NCBI RefSeq assembly: GCF_041260155.1
Contig: NC_091942.1
Location: forward strand, 16,686,001-16,750,000
Source of the DNA: Ptychodera flava
Taxonomy: Eukaryota > Hemichordata > Enteropneusta > Ptychoderidae
Length of the DNA stretch: 64,000 bases
Direction of reading: 5' to 3'
Shown here: piece by piece, positions 1 through 13,089 of the stretch
Layout of the letters: every line of letters begins with the position of its first letter
Numbering within the stretch: position 1 is the first letter of the stretch
Made by a program: the position numbers and the translations under genes
The notes under the pieces: generated by a model
Seen by the model: the letters and a program-made list of their open reading frames with translations, nothing else
Databases searched by the model: none
What the model was told of the DNA's origin: nothing

Positions 1-3000
1 AATTTACCTTGGTACAAACCTTAACAAAACACTGAGTCACAGATAGTATGAAATGACTTCATCTTCACGGGTAAAACGTGTTCCCAGACGTGTTATTTAT
101 CGTACCAGCACATTTGCATTATCCTTGATACATGTAATTGGAGTTTAACTTCGCTGCATTTGTGAAATTTTGATCAGATGGAAGCAGCATATGCAATAAA
201 AGTAAACTACATGTAATGCACTGATTGGGCAGGTACATGTATATGTAGAGCTGCATAAAATCAAATGTTATTCACACATGTACCATGGTTCAAACACAAG
301 CTGGGGACACTAAATTACAGTTATGATCTCAATACATTGGTCATAAATCAGTCATGCTTTCGGTATTTTTAGTTTTTTACAACTACCAATTTACAAATAA
401 TAGGCAGTTACATGTAAGGAATATTCTTCAACAACAAATTCATTCTGCATGGAAGCAAACATTATCTATTGGTGGATCAAATGTTGAAAACACCAGTAGA
501 TTAATGATAAATACCCTTCACCTACTAAGCACAATCTCTTTGTTGACAGATAGTCATTAACAAGCAAAGGGTCAAGCAACTATTTCTAGACAAATACATG
601 TTAGCGCGATTGCAAGCAGTGTATTTACTAGCAGCTATACACCAATCTTGAGCCATAGTTTCAACGATCAATTTCTTGGCTACCTTTCATCTGAGCAAGA
701 ACTCAGTATGAAGACTACATGTAGCATGTGTCAAGAAAGAGAAGGCAGAATTCATTGGACTATTCTTAGAGTGACCCCTAAAGATACTACCAGGTATATA
801 CCCTTTGGATAGCTCTAGATACAGTATGGCTGGTCCATTTACCTTGGGTTGATTATGGTGGTCAATCAAAACACAACCGACCTTTATGACATTGTTTTTT
901 CAGCAGATCTTTCTGATGACTGGCAAAATTGCAAGATTTGAACAGTATACAACATAGTGTATGGAAAGGGAAATAATGGCAGTTCTGTATGATTCAAGCA
1001 CCATTATATTTAAATTTAGCCTATATTGAAGCAATTTTTGAATTTCCATTTACATTACAATACTGGTATATATGAAATACTCAACGGATTTTGTCCACAT
1101 CTGACTGTTTCAATCCTGAAATAATATTATTTTTTTTATTATATGTTATTAATCTGAACCAGGCATCTGTCAAAACAGATGGGGAAAAAAAAAAAGCTTG
1201 GTAATAAGGACACACCTCAAATGAACTGGTCTGCAGTTAGCTTTGGCGGTTGCAGTTAGTCCTGTGTTCCAATGGTTTAAAGACAATTTTTGTTCAAGTT
1301 TGGCTGGACTGGTCTGACTACATGTACATAAGGTGATCACAGCCACAGCACAGCTGAATGAACAGTTTGTAATTCAGTGAACAGACCGTCCGGGTCATGT
1401 GGGACTTCTCTTAGATGCTTGTGTAATTTTTCCATTTCTGATTTCTATTTTACTTGAGATCAGACTTAAGAGACATTCAGTATTGTTTAAACATTCTACT
1501 ATCTTACATTTTCACATGTTAAATATGGAAACACCAATAATATAATTGTGTATTATACATACATACAAACAATTCTCGTACGCTAAACATTAATCAATAC
1601 TTCATTTATAAATGCTCTAAAATTCACCAAATAGATATCTATACAATGCTTTACAATTTAAATCTGTTTTTCATGTTTTCATTTTACATTGCAAAATTCC
1701 ATACAAACATATGTCTTGTGGTCTTTAAATATATGTATGTTTACAGTTTATATGGACTGCCTGTTGTTTTACCAAAGCTCTATTCCAATGAGCAAGGAAA
1801 AGTGTTGCACACTAACCAAAGTTCCTGCTGCTCTGTCAAAATTGAACTTGAAGTTATGCTTTTACATTTTTTTATCTACTCAATCATCCATTGGGCAGAA
1901 CTCTATTGACAAGATGAGGCACCCATCACCTGTTACCCATTGAATCAATGCTCAACGGCACCACGCAATGCGCTAGACTCCAACATGTCTATATTTCACA
2001 GTTTGCACACTCTTCACCTGGCATAAAGCAAACTGAATGATGACCAAAAGTTCTCGACCAAGCTGCTATTAAAAGTTGTATCTCATTCCATGTATTTTCA
2101 AGTATCTTAATACATGTACAATATTCCCACTGAATTTTCTGGATCTTACGATAAGCAATCACAACATGAACTTTTCTCTGATGATGAAGAGGTTTTCCAA
2201 TTTAGTGTACCGTAGCTGTTTTCAATACATATTACCTGCTTTCTGAAATAGCTACCTGAGCCGCCTTTAGAAGATGACTGGTTGAAAATTATCAGTTTAT
2301 ACAGCATAGTTCATCCAGCAACTGACAAATATTCTCTACATCAATTACATGTTATGCAGCTGGCATATCTGTTTCTGATGAAAATTGGTTTTGAACACCG
2401 GCGTTTAAAAAGCACCAGAACAGAAGTAAGCCACAGAAGACTAAACCCTAGTGCCAAGTATAAAGCTAGTTGCATGTTTTTTTTAACAACCAGTATTGTA
2501 GCATTCTGGAGTGAATACGGGCTAAATATAACGTACTATGGCTTTGAAAATTTGTCCTTTAAGTCAGGGACATCGCTTCAGTGCATTTGCATCCATTCAA
2601 CAATTTTCACTGTCATCAACTATCAAGTGAAATCTTGACAATGACAAATGTGCCTCATAATGCCAGTGATCAATATGCACCCCATTCATTTCCAACCCCT
2701 GCCTGATGAAATTCACATGCTTTGATTCTCTGAATGGACATAATACATTGTAAAGGTATTCTGAATAATGTAACAGAAATAAAGTTCATCTAGATTTACA
2801 GGTAACATACAGAAGTATAACTTTTATAATAATACATGTTCTAGTATCTGACTTATAATTATACATGTCATTTCATTGTGTTTAAACTTCTTTGAAATTT
2901 TCTCTGTTTTACATTTTTTCACTTTTAGCAAAATGCGAAGGTACAAAATAGCATATATATTTAAACACGTCAGGATTGTGTCCTACACTATCTCTACACA

Positions 3001-4419
3001 TAGGTCCCTTCCTACCAGACCTCTATGCTACATGCAAGCATTCTTCTTCATTTTTGCTTTCTATTTCCTCCTCCCTCTTTTTAAAGAATCTATTGCATCT
3101 TTCATAGTTTAAAGTGTTTGTATACTATTCATTTCAGAGTATTTAAGAAGGTCCTCTGTGAAGGACTGAAATTTCGAATAAAGATTTTATTTTTGCACCA
3201 GAGTTGTGCTCCTTTTATCATACAAAGAGATATTTTCTTCTTGAAGTCCTTGCTTCTATGGCACCACCAAAGAGCACCAGTTACTGAAATCTGACTGGCT
3301 GTTCATAACTAATCATTAGCCTATACCACACAATATGGCCACGTTTCATGGAATTTCTGTCCTGTTATTACATCTTGCATAAGCCTGAGCCTATGTAATA
3401 CGCATGACCAATGTACTCTTGCTTGCACCTATGCTCTAAAATATACAATTTCACTCAGGGACCTAGTGTTTGAAACAGATAGTACCGGTACAAGAGTATG
3501 ACTGAGATGTAATTCTGACAATATGGTGTCTCATTCATCTGATCATGAGAGTCCTTGATAAATGTTACACAATGCTAATCTCCATATTCCAAACAGTCCT
3601 GTTTACTGTTACCGTCAGCATTTGCGACAATCAAACAACCTGATTCTGATGAATTCTTGTATTTACACATTCTAGAGATTTGATCTTCGAGATTTCAGAG
3701 ATGTTTGTTTACATAAGCACTGTTTGGATTGCACTATCATTATGCTACAAAAGGTGTGCCTACAACTATAAATTTAATTTCTACATTTTATTTTTATTTT
3801 TGGATAGGTCCCCTCTTTGGGAAAGTTCACACCATTCAGTCACTACCAAAATGTGTGCGATTGAATTTTGGAGGAGGACAGACTGTAAGCAGACTAAGTC
3901 ATCATTTATTTGTTTTGTTTGTATGTGAAGTGTGCGACACAAATGCACCCTATTGTATGATAATGCTTACAGGGTCACACTCTGCCACTCTACCCACTTT
4001 GAACATTCAGTTACATAAGCTTTGATGAAATCGGCAGTTTTATCTAGTCAGTTAATAATCTTGAAGCCTTCCTTGCTTGAGCCACAGTCCCACCGAGGGA
4101 CTGTGTTTGAGTGTTATACTCCATGTGGCTCAAAATGAGCAAAATTACAATTACTTGCACAAATTATTCAATTATGTAATTTATCACACAGCTTCTACGT
4201 CTAAGGTGAAAAGTTATAAATTACGGTGATTCATGTAAATAAAAAGTGTTCGAGTCGTGTCCATTCCTCTTGGAGACAATTGTGGGATGTCACTTTTTGA
4301 TGATTTCCTGTTATTCTTAAGCTGTAACGTACATGACATGATAAGTCTGAATGCTCATTCTTCTAGTTCCTAACCACACCATACAAAACAAAAGGGACTG
4401 AAGAAAAGGGTACACTTAC
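1..4419. other. Non-coding stretch, probably first intron of NAA60
   Basis: No exon of a known family was recognised on either strand. The stretch is AT-rich with many ACATGT words and short homopolymers. It lies downstream of the NAA60 first coding exon on the minus strand, and I searched it for the next NAA60 exon (the segment after the WFPxE motif) without finding it, so the intron probably runs off the window. A small perfect stem of nine bases (CACAGTCCC and its complement) sits near 4091-4111 and resembles part of the palindrome near 33.7 kb. Confidence 0.5.
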
Positions 4420-4553
4420 TCCACTGGAAACCAGTCTCTGCAAAGCCTTTTGACTTCGGCTAGATCATCTGAGCACAGAAATCGAAGGTGTACACTGAGA
4501 TTACTTCGTAGGTCCGCGATACTAGCACTACCAGTTTTTGAAATGCATTTCAT
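4420..4553 (-). CDS. NAA60: N-alpha-acetyltransferase 60, first coding exon (partial gene)
   Basis: The exon encodes 44 residues plus two bases. NAA60 is a GNAT-fold enzyme on the cytosolic face of the Golgi that acetylates N-termini of membrane proteins. The visible stretch carries LRFLCSDDLAEVKRLCRDWF followed by PVE, matching the human segment LRLLCHDDIDTVKHLCGDWF at the start of the GNAT domain. The start is the only Met of the frame, 28 residues before the conserved run ends its first strand, similar in placement to the vertebrate protein. The exon ends in GA with a strong GTAAGT donor, phase 2. The catalytic and acetyl-CoA-binding exons are not in the window and presumably lie to the left. 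It is divergent to RRP7A. The identification rests on one exon, but the match is specific. Confidence 0.85.
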
Positions 4554-5247
4554 TGTGCTCCGCTAGGCCAATCGACCAACTCACAGCACAACGATAACAT
4601 TGGTTGGATAGTAAAAACAGATCAAAAATAAAAGTCTGTCCGTTCTGGTGAACGTTCCGACCGCTTTAGAAGGCAGGTCACGCGAAAAGGTGTTGCGACT
4701 ACAGTACTGTACTGCGCTCACATTGTTATCTACCTTCAACTCCCACTGGATCGTGTTTACCGAAACGACGTTGAACGACCTTTCGAGAGCCTTTCACATT
4801 CTCTCAAAGTGTTTCTGGTTGGGAGTAAATGTTGGCAAATTTACCCCTCGCCCGCTTCTTCAGTAAGTTAACATTATTCCCGTTGTCGCTGAGAGAGAAA
4901 TGTGTTCTCCTGGTCGCAATTAGCACGTCAAAATGTGTAATTTCACTGTAGAAAATTTCACCAGAAGACAAATTCACCAAAATAGTAGCGTTGGTCCACG
5001 CAGAATCAGTGACCTTTACCATCGAGGCCTCACAGCTTCACAGCAATTTTTACACCTGAAAAAGAACGATGTTTTACCGGGCAAAAAATTGAAGCTAAAT
5101 CCAATTTTTTCAGCAAATAATTACTTAGTCGAGTATTTTAACTGAATCGTACTATTCTTGACACTATACACTGAATGTAACAGCAAAAACGACGGACGTT
5201 ATTTCTTTTAGTCGAGTTAGGTAGTTTAACAGGACAAGAAAGTCAAA
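4554..5247. promoter_or_regulatory. Shared upstream region between NAA60 and RRP7A
   Basis: About 690 bp separates the two divergent start codons. It holds a CCAAT box on the plus strand near 4567-4572 and an ATTGG (CCAAT on the minus strand) near 4599, both close to the NAA60 start, and is richer in CpG than the surrounding introns. No TATA box is evident. A bidirectional promoter is inferred from the layout only. Confidence 0.5.
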
Positions 5248-8200
5248 ATGGCTGCGCCCTCGATGAATACAGTGTGCGGATTTCGAGGTTTGTTGGAGTT
5301 GTACATTTCGCGTAATCGCGTTGTACAAATTTCGTTTATATCTTTGATAAACGTTATGATCATTATTTATCATTTAGCGGCACAGTCACCTGTGATCGGT
5401 CTATTCCGCTGGTTATCTATGCCCCCATAGTCTATGGGGCATAGACGCCAGTGAATAGACCGATCACAAGTGACTGCGGTATATTTCTCACATTTCAGTA
5501 TGTAGGGTGACCGGACGATTTTTAAAACTGAAATCTTTTGCCAAAATCTTGATGGCATCTGTTGAAAGTGTTGTTATAAAGTCCAAATCTGAAAAAATAA
5601 TTTGGCTAATTAGCATAATCACAATTTGGCAGCCTCTGGAAAATCTCAGTTTCTAAATTCTTTCCTGAGAATATTGTAATGAGGAATAATGAGACAGTGT
5701 GACCAAATATCGGACCAAATATGGTTAAAATAGCTCAAAGATGACTAACTGTACAATAATGAGTCCGGTGAAAGGTGCATTTATAGTTTCCAAATTATTT
5801 CTGTGAGAATATTGTATAAATTGATAAGTTCAGTGAAAGAAAATTGATTCTCCTCACGCTGACCTTTGTGTTTCCAGTATCATGGATACAAGCCATTGTT
5901 TCTGGTCAATGACAGCTGCACAAGGGTGAAAAAGCATGTTGTTTGGGTTCGGCACTATTGCGAACGTTACTTCCTGCTTTTGGAAAACCGTGGGTGCTAA
6001 TTTGCGCTGCATAGCTTAGCCTTTTTAGAGCACAAAACAAGTAGAAAAATATCTAAGGTACAATTTGCTCGCATGGCCATTCCTTCCCTTCTTGGAAAAC
6101 GATGCGAAAAGTCATAGACGTTTCAAAGTAAAAATTTCGTCAGCAGTTTCTCTAAAGAAAAAAGACGTTTTTGGGAAATTTTTGCACTCATCTTGACTTT
6201 CTAGTCTTCACAACATTCACTGTGAAATGCAACTATTTCCGTTCACGCGATCTCTCATAGCGACCATTCGCGTGCAAGTAGACAACTTCCAAGATGGCGT
6301 CCCCTCCGACATTTGTTGACAAAGTTTGTTCATAAACTTCAAGATTTTGTCACCATTACCTTGTTCACAGACATAAATGTGCACAACTGTTGCATACTTA
6401 AGGTGGATTTGTACAATTTATTACTACCTGGGTCCCCCTTTAAGCCTTCGATTTCGAGCAGTCACTCTCAGAAAACTCGTGTCAGCCCCATTGTATGGGA
6501 TAGGAGGGCTTCTCGTCCGGTCACCCTACAGTATGGTCTGGCATTGCAATGTACACCTGTCGTGTAGTAGCCTGCCCTAAATGATACCGCTATCGGCTGA
6601 ACCTAACCTGTATGCTTGCTGCGAAAATGATGGAGGTGGCACACTGTGTGGGACCCCATTCTGTGATCCATACCCCTAAGAATACCTTGATTTTGCCATG
6701 TTAAAGCTTAGCGCAACCAAGGGGGTGATAGTGCTACTGATTGCAGCATGCAGTAGTCTGTATACCTATATAGCAATTAATATGTCATACTCAAATGCAA
6801 GTGGAAAATAGAAGCCCTTCCACGTAAATAGGGGATAGTCAACATAGTACATACAAGTTTTTTTACAACTTCAACAGCACTGTCTCGACTACCCTTAGTC
6901 TAGTCTGATTTAGTTTAGGGAAAGTCAGTACAATTACTATAGTTTATGTGATCACACAATTTCATTCTGACTTCCCATTGTTTGATGCACACAGTTGATT
7001 CTCCACTTTGTTGTCCTATTCCTAGCTGTGGAAATGCAGCTGTCTGTGCTGGGATCAGTTTTGTCTACGTGGGTCATCAAGAAGTCAACCCCACCCCGAA
7101 CAGCTGCAGGCTGTTTCGTAGAAAAAATGGGTAAATTACAATGACCCAACTTTGGTTGGGACTTTGAACAGCAAAATAAACCAAAGTGAGCGTAATTCAG
7201 TAAAATGACCTATACCTGCCTGAACTCTGATTATTGCTCATTCTCCAACTCCTTTTGTGAACTAAATCTCTGGTTTGTTTATGTATTTAGACTGCTTTTC
7301 CAAGGAGTAATCAAGATTTTCTCTCAGGCACTAAAAATAAATTCCATTGACATTCTCAGAGTGAGTGAAAATTTTGAATACTGGAGATGTGAATTTGTTC
7401 AAATGAACATGTCAGTGTAAAAAATATGCAAATGAGGTAAAAAAGGGGGAAATCTATCAAATTGCTAAAACTCTGTAAGCACAGGTCAGATTTGGTTGAA
7501 ACTTTGAATGCAGACTCTTTATATTGACTTAAGTCAGATTTGTTCAAATTGTGGTGAAATTTTGATTGTTGTAGTTTTGGGGCAATTTTTCCCATATTTG
7601 GTCAAAAATCTTCTTTGAAAATGTCTGTCCCATTGCCATGAAACTTAGTATGCATGATCCTAGAGGTAGCCTCTTGTCAGATTTATTCAAATTGTGGTGA
7701 CATTTTCATATTGGTATTTTGGGGGTTATTTTTCCCATTTTTGGTCAAAAAATCATTTTCTCCCAAAGTTCTTATTGGATTGCTTTGAAAGTTACTACTC
7801 TTGATCCTAGGGTTTTCTTCTATCTAATTTGTTAAAATAGTGGTGAAATTTTCATATTTGTATTTTGGTGCAATTTTTTGCACTTTTGGTCAAAAAAAAC
7901 ATGTGAAACTTGGTATGCATGTACCTAGAGGCAACCTTAGTTGAATATCTTCAAATTGTGGTCAAATTTTCATATTTGTATTATTTTTGGGGCAATTTTT
8001 AATATTTTTGACCAAAAAGTCATTTTCTCTGAAATTGCTGGCTGGATTGCTTTGTAACTTTGTATGCATGTTCCAAGGGATAAACTTTTGATCAGTAAAC
8101 TCACTCTTGCCTGCCACATCAAACCAAATGTGAGCCAAGTGTCATTGACGCTATGTTTAAATATTCTTGTAGTCACCAAATAGGTGTGGCAGTGAAGTAC

Positions 8201-11200
8201 ACAAATCCTCAATGCCTAAATGAAGATATTTAGACTTTTCAGATACAGCCTATACTATAGAAAGCTAATGTGCCCATATCTATTGCTGGTTACTGCCCTA
8301 AATGTGAATTATCTTGTGTTCACAGTCAGCGTCATCTTAGTGACCAACATGTTTTTAACTGATGAAAAATCCCATCCAACCACAGCCAGTATTGTATTGT
8401 TTTCATCTCAGCCTTATTTCTCACTGTTCTGTGTTCATGACAAGACTTGAATGATATGCAAACAGGTAATACTTCTATCATGATGAGCTTTCTGCTGTTT
8501 CTGGGTTTCCAGAGCATTTGTCAATATAGAACTGTGGATGGAACATTCTTATTTTGTTCAATCTCCAGGGTGTTTCTTTCACGGTTTAAAACTATGATGG
8601 GAATAGGTTTTCATTTTGTGAAAAATCGATTTTCTAAAATGTAAACCATGGGATGCCCCATGCATTGAATTTTGTCAAAACTTTAGAGAAAAATCATAAT
8701 CTTACAAAACAACTTATTTTGACTTTATCTATACATGTATATTCTCTACCACAGTTATGCCAGTCAAGTTTAATGCAAAGAGTGATGTTGTCCGCTATTT
8801 CTATTACAAAGTACATAATGCAAAACAAGGGGATGACACAAAGCCGGCAGAGAAGACTCTGTTAGTTGTTAATGTACCACCGTACTGTAATGAGGTATGA
8901 CACTATAATGGTAGCTGGTAAATCCTGGATGCCTTTCTCAGCTTTTTGCAGTAAGGCGCTTTAAATGAAATTCTTTGTTTGTCGTCCAAATACTGGTAGG
9001 TTTTAAGAGAAACTTAAGAAAACAAACACAATGTTAACACTATTACAAATAATATATTATTTTTCTAAAGGAAACCAAAATTGAAATAAAAGCTAAGCTT
9101 ATGTTAATACACTTATGTTTTTTTTGTGTGTTTGTTTTTTCTCCTGGCTGTCTGGTATTTATTCAAAAATCCAAGGACGGCAAACAAAGAATTTTCTTTA
9201 AATGGCCTAATTAATACATTTTCAATAGTCTGATCTCTATTCCAGGTTGGCATTTGAAATAAATGGCAATATGGGGCCTTCTACTGTGTACCTTTGATTT
9301 TCTATATGTACTGGTCAAACAAATGTCAAGATAATCCACAGCAACATTGTGTTATAACTCATTTTTACTTCCATAGTCATTGATGAAGATCCGAACATGT
9401 TGGATAGCAAAGCATTGCATTGGTATGTTAAAAGATTGAGTCGGTTAGAAGTTGATATCTCAAAGGTACACGAGTTTGCATGAACAATTATTGGCACCTT
9501 TTCTTTAACTTGGCTTTTTGCTTGCACCATGTTTATTGTCCGATAGGAATGCCTTGAAAGACTTTTTTCTTCTTGTGGAAAAGTGGAACGGGTCCAATTT
9601 CAACAGAGGATAGGACAGGATGATCGAAAACCACAAGCACAGACATTGAAAACTTTTACGGAGAAACATGTCATAAAGGTATGTGTACATAATGTAAAGA
9701 ATATATATTCCTCTTCCTAAGACAAAATTTACAGAAATTGTCATCATGTCAATAATCTGACCACTTTTATTTAAAGCTATTCGTTGTAATTTTCCATTTT
9801 ACAATATTGAATATTTGAATAGAATCACACACATTGTATGTATTAAAAAAAAAACAATGTCAAAAGCATAGTAAGCTGCAGTTGAATAGCAGATTTTGAC
9901 TTCTGTTATCATGTGTTGATTTCTTCATGAATCTTATACCCATGAGTTTTTTACATTGAGTAATATCAGGGAACCTATCTTTTGTGATAAGGATCTTTAG
10001 TAATAAAGAATAGAAAACTGCCATAACCTTTCTTAGGCCGAACAAAAAAGTTGAGCTGTTCCGATAACCCGACCTACCCTATTTTTTACCTGCTGACGCT
10101 TAAGTTTTTAGAGCTATGTAAACACGGAAGTAAAAAAAGAAAGAAAGAAAAAAAACTGTAAAATCAGGCATTTGATTTTTGCTTGAACGAGGATGTCATT
10201 TTTTGTTTTTTTCCTTTTATATGTATGATACATTTTTCTGGAAATGTTGTGGCCAGTGTTTGACCGCCCTGAACCCCTGAAAAATGCATAATTAAGAATA
10301 AAAATATTTTGAAAAAAAAAATTCCTTCAGACCTACCTACCCTATTTTTGAAAACCATGCTATCGGAACAGCACAATTTATTTTTTTTGGCCTTATGACA
10401 AAACGGTATATTTCTTTCCATATAAAGAATCCCATTGGTATCTGAATGTTTCCTGATTTCAGGGCTATAAAGTTGCTTATGTCACATTTGGAAAAGAAAT
10501 AGCACTAAAAAAGGCCAAGGCAATGAAGTATCCAGAACCTCTCTTATTATCTACAGACCAATATCCTGTGTTGACTGGAATGAAAAGTAAGTATAGTAAA
10601 TTCTGCTGTCCTTAGACTTTTTTATGGCTCTCATCTAAAATTGAAAACTGCAAAATATCAATATTGTCAGAGATAGCATTGAGTAACTCATATTATAAAT
10701 GTACACTCATATTTCGAGTCAGGTGCTCAGTGTGTAATATTCATAAGATTGCATTGTTTTCTTGAAAAACCTGTCATTTACTTCCATATCCACAGAGTGG
10801 TGTAAAGATTATTTTGACAGCTGGCCTGATGCTAAAGAAATGCAGAAAGACATTGATCAGTACATGGCAGATTATGATAAACGGAAACTTGAGGTGAGCG
10901 TGTGCATCATTTTCCTGGCTATTTCTGTACTGTGATTTTCCCATGCTGTGTTGAAATATGATGCAGTTATACCTGATAAACATGGGCTGTTTGCCTCACA
11001 GCCATCATCTGTCACTTAAAACATAATTCATTCTCATGGCATGTCTGTCAGTTTCTGGGGAAATGTGGATGGTTGTAGATTTGAATTAGTTTGGAAGCAA
11101 AGAACATTTTGAAGGCAGTACAGCATAGTCGTGCTTTCTGATCCATTCAAAAGATTGACCCTGGACTAAATAACATATTTATACTTAATTATGGTACAGA

Positions 11201-12548
11201 ATGCACGTTCAGTAAAATTTACCCTTTCTAGGCATCCCACAACACCACGTGCAGTGCATTCTGCTGCATCTGCACCTTCACTGTTGAACGGTTTCAAAGG
11301 GCCCATTGGACGAATGCCAGAATATGTCTTGTGCTCTACCCTCTGTACATGTAGTTCACAAGTTATCCAGAAGCGCATCCAAGATGTTCCATACTAGCAC
11401 TATAAATCGGAAGAAAAGTTGTCGACACTGTACAATTAAGGTTAATACTTGACCCTTTTGACACTCCGGTCATGAATGTAAGATGTGTAATAATAAGGTT
11501 ATTACAAAATTACTGCAAAGGACACCGGCAGTGAACATTGCCCTCCGCAATATGCTGTGCCAATGTCCTTGTTTATCCTTTGCAGTATTCTTGTAATAAT
11601 CTCATATTATTGTTGTTTAATAATAGCAGCAACAACGACAACAACAACAATAATGATAACAATAATTATTATTATTATATTATTATTATTATTATTACTC
11701 TTGTTGTTAATTTCATCATCATCATTCCCACCTTTGTCATCCACAGGAAGAGGAACAAGAAGCAGAGGATGAAGGGGTTCCCGATGAAGACGGTTGGGTG
11801 ACAGTCACCAGGAAAGGAAGAAATCCTGGAGTTGCAAGAACTGAGGCAAATCAAAAGAAAGCCATGGCAAAGGAAAAGCAACAGAATCAGAAAAAAGAAT
11901 TACTCAATTTCTACAGGTTCCAGTACAGAGAATCACAAAGAGAACGTAAGCTACACAGCAAATGTGTATGAACAAGTATTTTAGACAATGCCATATGATT
12001 ACCAGTATATATATTTCCGTAGTGTCACAAGTGATGCTTGTCTAATGAAAAGTATGATCATACTACCGGTAGTATTTAAGAGGGCCATGTGACGAACATG
12101 CTTTCCCAGTGTACATTGGTCCACTGCGAGGGCGCTCCCTATACCCCCATCCCTTTAACTGGACTCGGTTTGTGTTCATCCAGTCCAGCAACAAGATATA
12201 AGAGGGATCACAAGAAGCTTAAATGCACAAAAGATGTATATACACATGCTGTGCACAACACATCGATTTACATGCATAACAGCCATTGATAGGGAAAAAT
12301 TGTGTTGTGAAGCTGTTACTTCCCACATACAATCCAATGTTAACCTCACTGAAGCTTTTGAAGGACGGTGAATGTGTTGACTATTCATGCATTGGAAATT
12401 TATAAAGTGTATGAGCAGAAAGATTAGATTTTATATAAACTCCTTTTTTCAACTCTTTTCAGATATTGCCCAGTTGAGGAAGAAGTTTGAAGAAGATAAA
12501 CAGAAGATAGCAAATATGAAGTCTGCCAGAAAATTCAAACCATACTAA
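5248..12548 (+). CDS. RRP7A: Ribosomal RNA processing protein 7 homologue A
   Basis: Seven exons join in frame to 272 residues (human about 280): 5248-5287, 8755-8894, 9547-9678, 10463-10586, 10796-10893, 11747-11945, 12463-12548. The protein acts in the small-subunit processome during 18S rRNA maturation in the nucleolus. Residues 48-55 (TLLVVNVP) and 105-113 (GYKVAYVTF) form the two RNP-like strands of the divergent RRM. An acidic linker (GVPDEDGWVTVTRKGR) leads to the C-terminal Rrp7 domain with ELLNFYRFQYRES, AQLRKKFEEDKQKI and the terminal RKFKPY, all near-identical to human. All introns are GT-AG and phases agree. The start was chosen because the 40-base exon ends in phase 1 at a GT donor and joins to give GFRVMPVKF, the family's N-terminal motif; it is the least certain part. 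Intron 1 spans 3.5 kb. Confidence 0.96.
5378..5481. repeat. Long near-perfect palindrome in RRP7A intron 1
   Basis: Two arms of about 45-50 bases, containing GTGATCGGTCTATTC and its complement, meet at TATGCCCC..GGGGCATA with almost no loop. A few mismatches separate the arms. It looks like a foldback element immediately beside the hAT-like element that starts at 5503; no target duplication was found. Confidence 0.8.
5503..6528. mobile_element. Non-autonomous hAT-like element with 7-bp target duplication
   Basis: The ends are inverted copies of TAGGGTGACCGGACGA. Each end is flanked directly by CAGTATG (5496-5502 and 6529-6535), a perfect 7-bp duplication. The TAGGGTGACC start and near-8-bp duplication suggest the hAT superfamily. 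The roughly 1.0 kb interior has no transposase that I can recognise. It contains a CpG-richer patch near 6230-6310 with CAAGATGGCG, which resembles a YY1 site. Confidence 0.75.
7395..7460 (+). repeat. Dispersed repeat, copy 1 (inverted copy at 18005-18070)
   Basis: About 60 bases containing AACATGTCAGTGT, ATATGCAAATGAGGTAA and GGGGGAAATC recur in inverse orientation in INTS15 intron 2. The octamer ATGCAAAT lies inside. The ends of the family are not defined by two copies. Confidence 0.7.
7480..8095 (+). repeat. Degenerate tandem repeat, about 150-bp unit, four copies
   Basis: Each unit reads roughly: TTCAAATTGTGGTGAAATTT, then TATTTTGGGGCAATTTTTCC, then TTTGGTCAAAAA, then a TTGCTTTGAAACTT-like segment, then TATGCATG followed by CCTAGAGG. 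Copies differ by many substitutions and small gaps, so the array is old. It is not coding in any frame. Confidence 0.75.
10036..10392. mobile_element. Harbinger-like MITE, copy 1
   Basis: A 357-bp element starts and ends with inverted GGCC ends leading into GAGCTGTTCCGATA and TATCGGAACAGCAC. TTA flanks it on both sides (10033-10035 and 10393-10395), the 3-bp duplication typical of PIF/Harbinger. Subterminal GACCTACC..CTATTTTT motifs recur at both ends. A second copy lies at 20623-20959. No coding capacity. Confidence 0.75.
11622..11705 (+). repeat. Trinucleotide microsatellite (AAC/AAT/ATT)
   Basis: Imperfect runs of CAA, AAT and ATT just upstream of the polypyrimidine tract of RRP7A exon 6. 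Confidence 0.85.
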
Positions 12549-12572
12549 TTAATTATACAAAAACATATATGA

Positions 12573-12578
12573 ATTAAA
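12573..12578 (+). terminator. Probable poly(A) signal of RRP7A
   Basis: ATTAAA, the common variant hexamer, lies 25 bases after the stop codon and is followed by a GT/T-rich stretch (TGTATCTGTGTCTGTTTTG). No better hexamer is closer. Confidence 0.5.
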
Positions 12579-13089
12579 GATGCTTTCCACAATTGTATCT
12601 GTGTCTGTTTTGATGTATTATGATTTTAACTATGTGATATTCATTACGAGGAATCTGTATGACATCAGTGTGAAGCACATATCACAGTTACCCTATGCTC
12701 ATGTGCTATATGCTATGTTTTACATTCTTTGATTTCTGTTATGGGGAGGCAAAGTGTTTTACGGAAGGCAGTCGGTAAAACTTGCCAACTGGGGCCATTT
12801 TTCTCACTTTGGATCACAGATCTTACCAAAAGATACCAAAACTAAGGAATTACGTTTCTAGTGTGTCAGCTTTTATGATTGATGAACCCTTAGAGGGCCA
12901 TGCATCGTTTTACCCCTTTCCCCTGTGTACAGGTACATGGCATGGCATCCTTTAACCCAATTTACTTGTGTTGAGGTCCACGCATCCCATTGCAACATTG
13001 CCCTCTGAAGGCGTACAAAAGTAACAGGAATGTACCTAAATCTGATGACAAAAGGGTTAAAGACCACAGCTGATGTCAGATGAGATGTG

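Larger units (their letters stand above)
6536..8754. other. Rest of RRP7A intron 1
   Basis: No exon seen. Apart from the two repeats listed separately (7395-7460 and 7480-8095), the stretch is AT-rich and featureless, ending in a pyrimidine tract and CAG acceptor before 8755. Confidence 0.5.
8895..12462. other. RRP7A introns 2-6
   Basis: Between the exons the introns carry a Harbinger-like MITE (10036-10392) and a trinucleotide microsatellite (11622-11705). Intron 5 (10894-11746) and intron 6 (11946-12462) contain short GC-richer patches (11190-11400 and 12080-12190) with open frames that match no family I know. Nothing else was seen. Confidence 0.5.

Noticed and set aside
6294-6335. ATGGCGTCCCC as an alternative first exon of RRP7A
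   Set aside because: It lies inside the hAT-like element, closes within 14 codons without a good donor, and the exon at 5248 joins in phase to give the family motif.
11191-11397. Coding exon in RRP7A intron 5
   Set aside because: Open on both strands, but it is not in the RRP7A family sequence and exons 5 and 6 join perfectly without it.
12883-13060. A piggyBac-type MITE with AACCCTT ends
   Set aside because: Only about seven terminal bases are inverted copies and just one side has TTAA.
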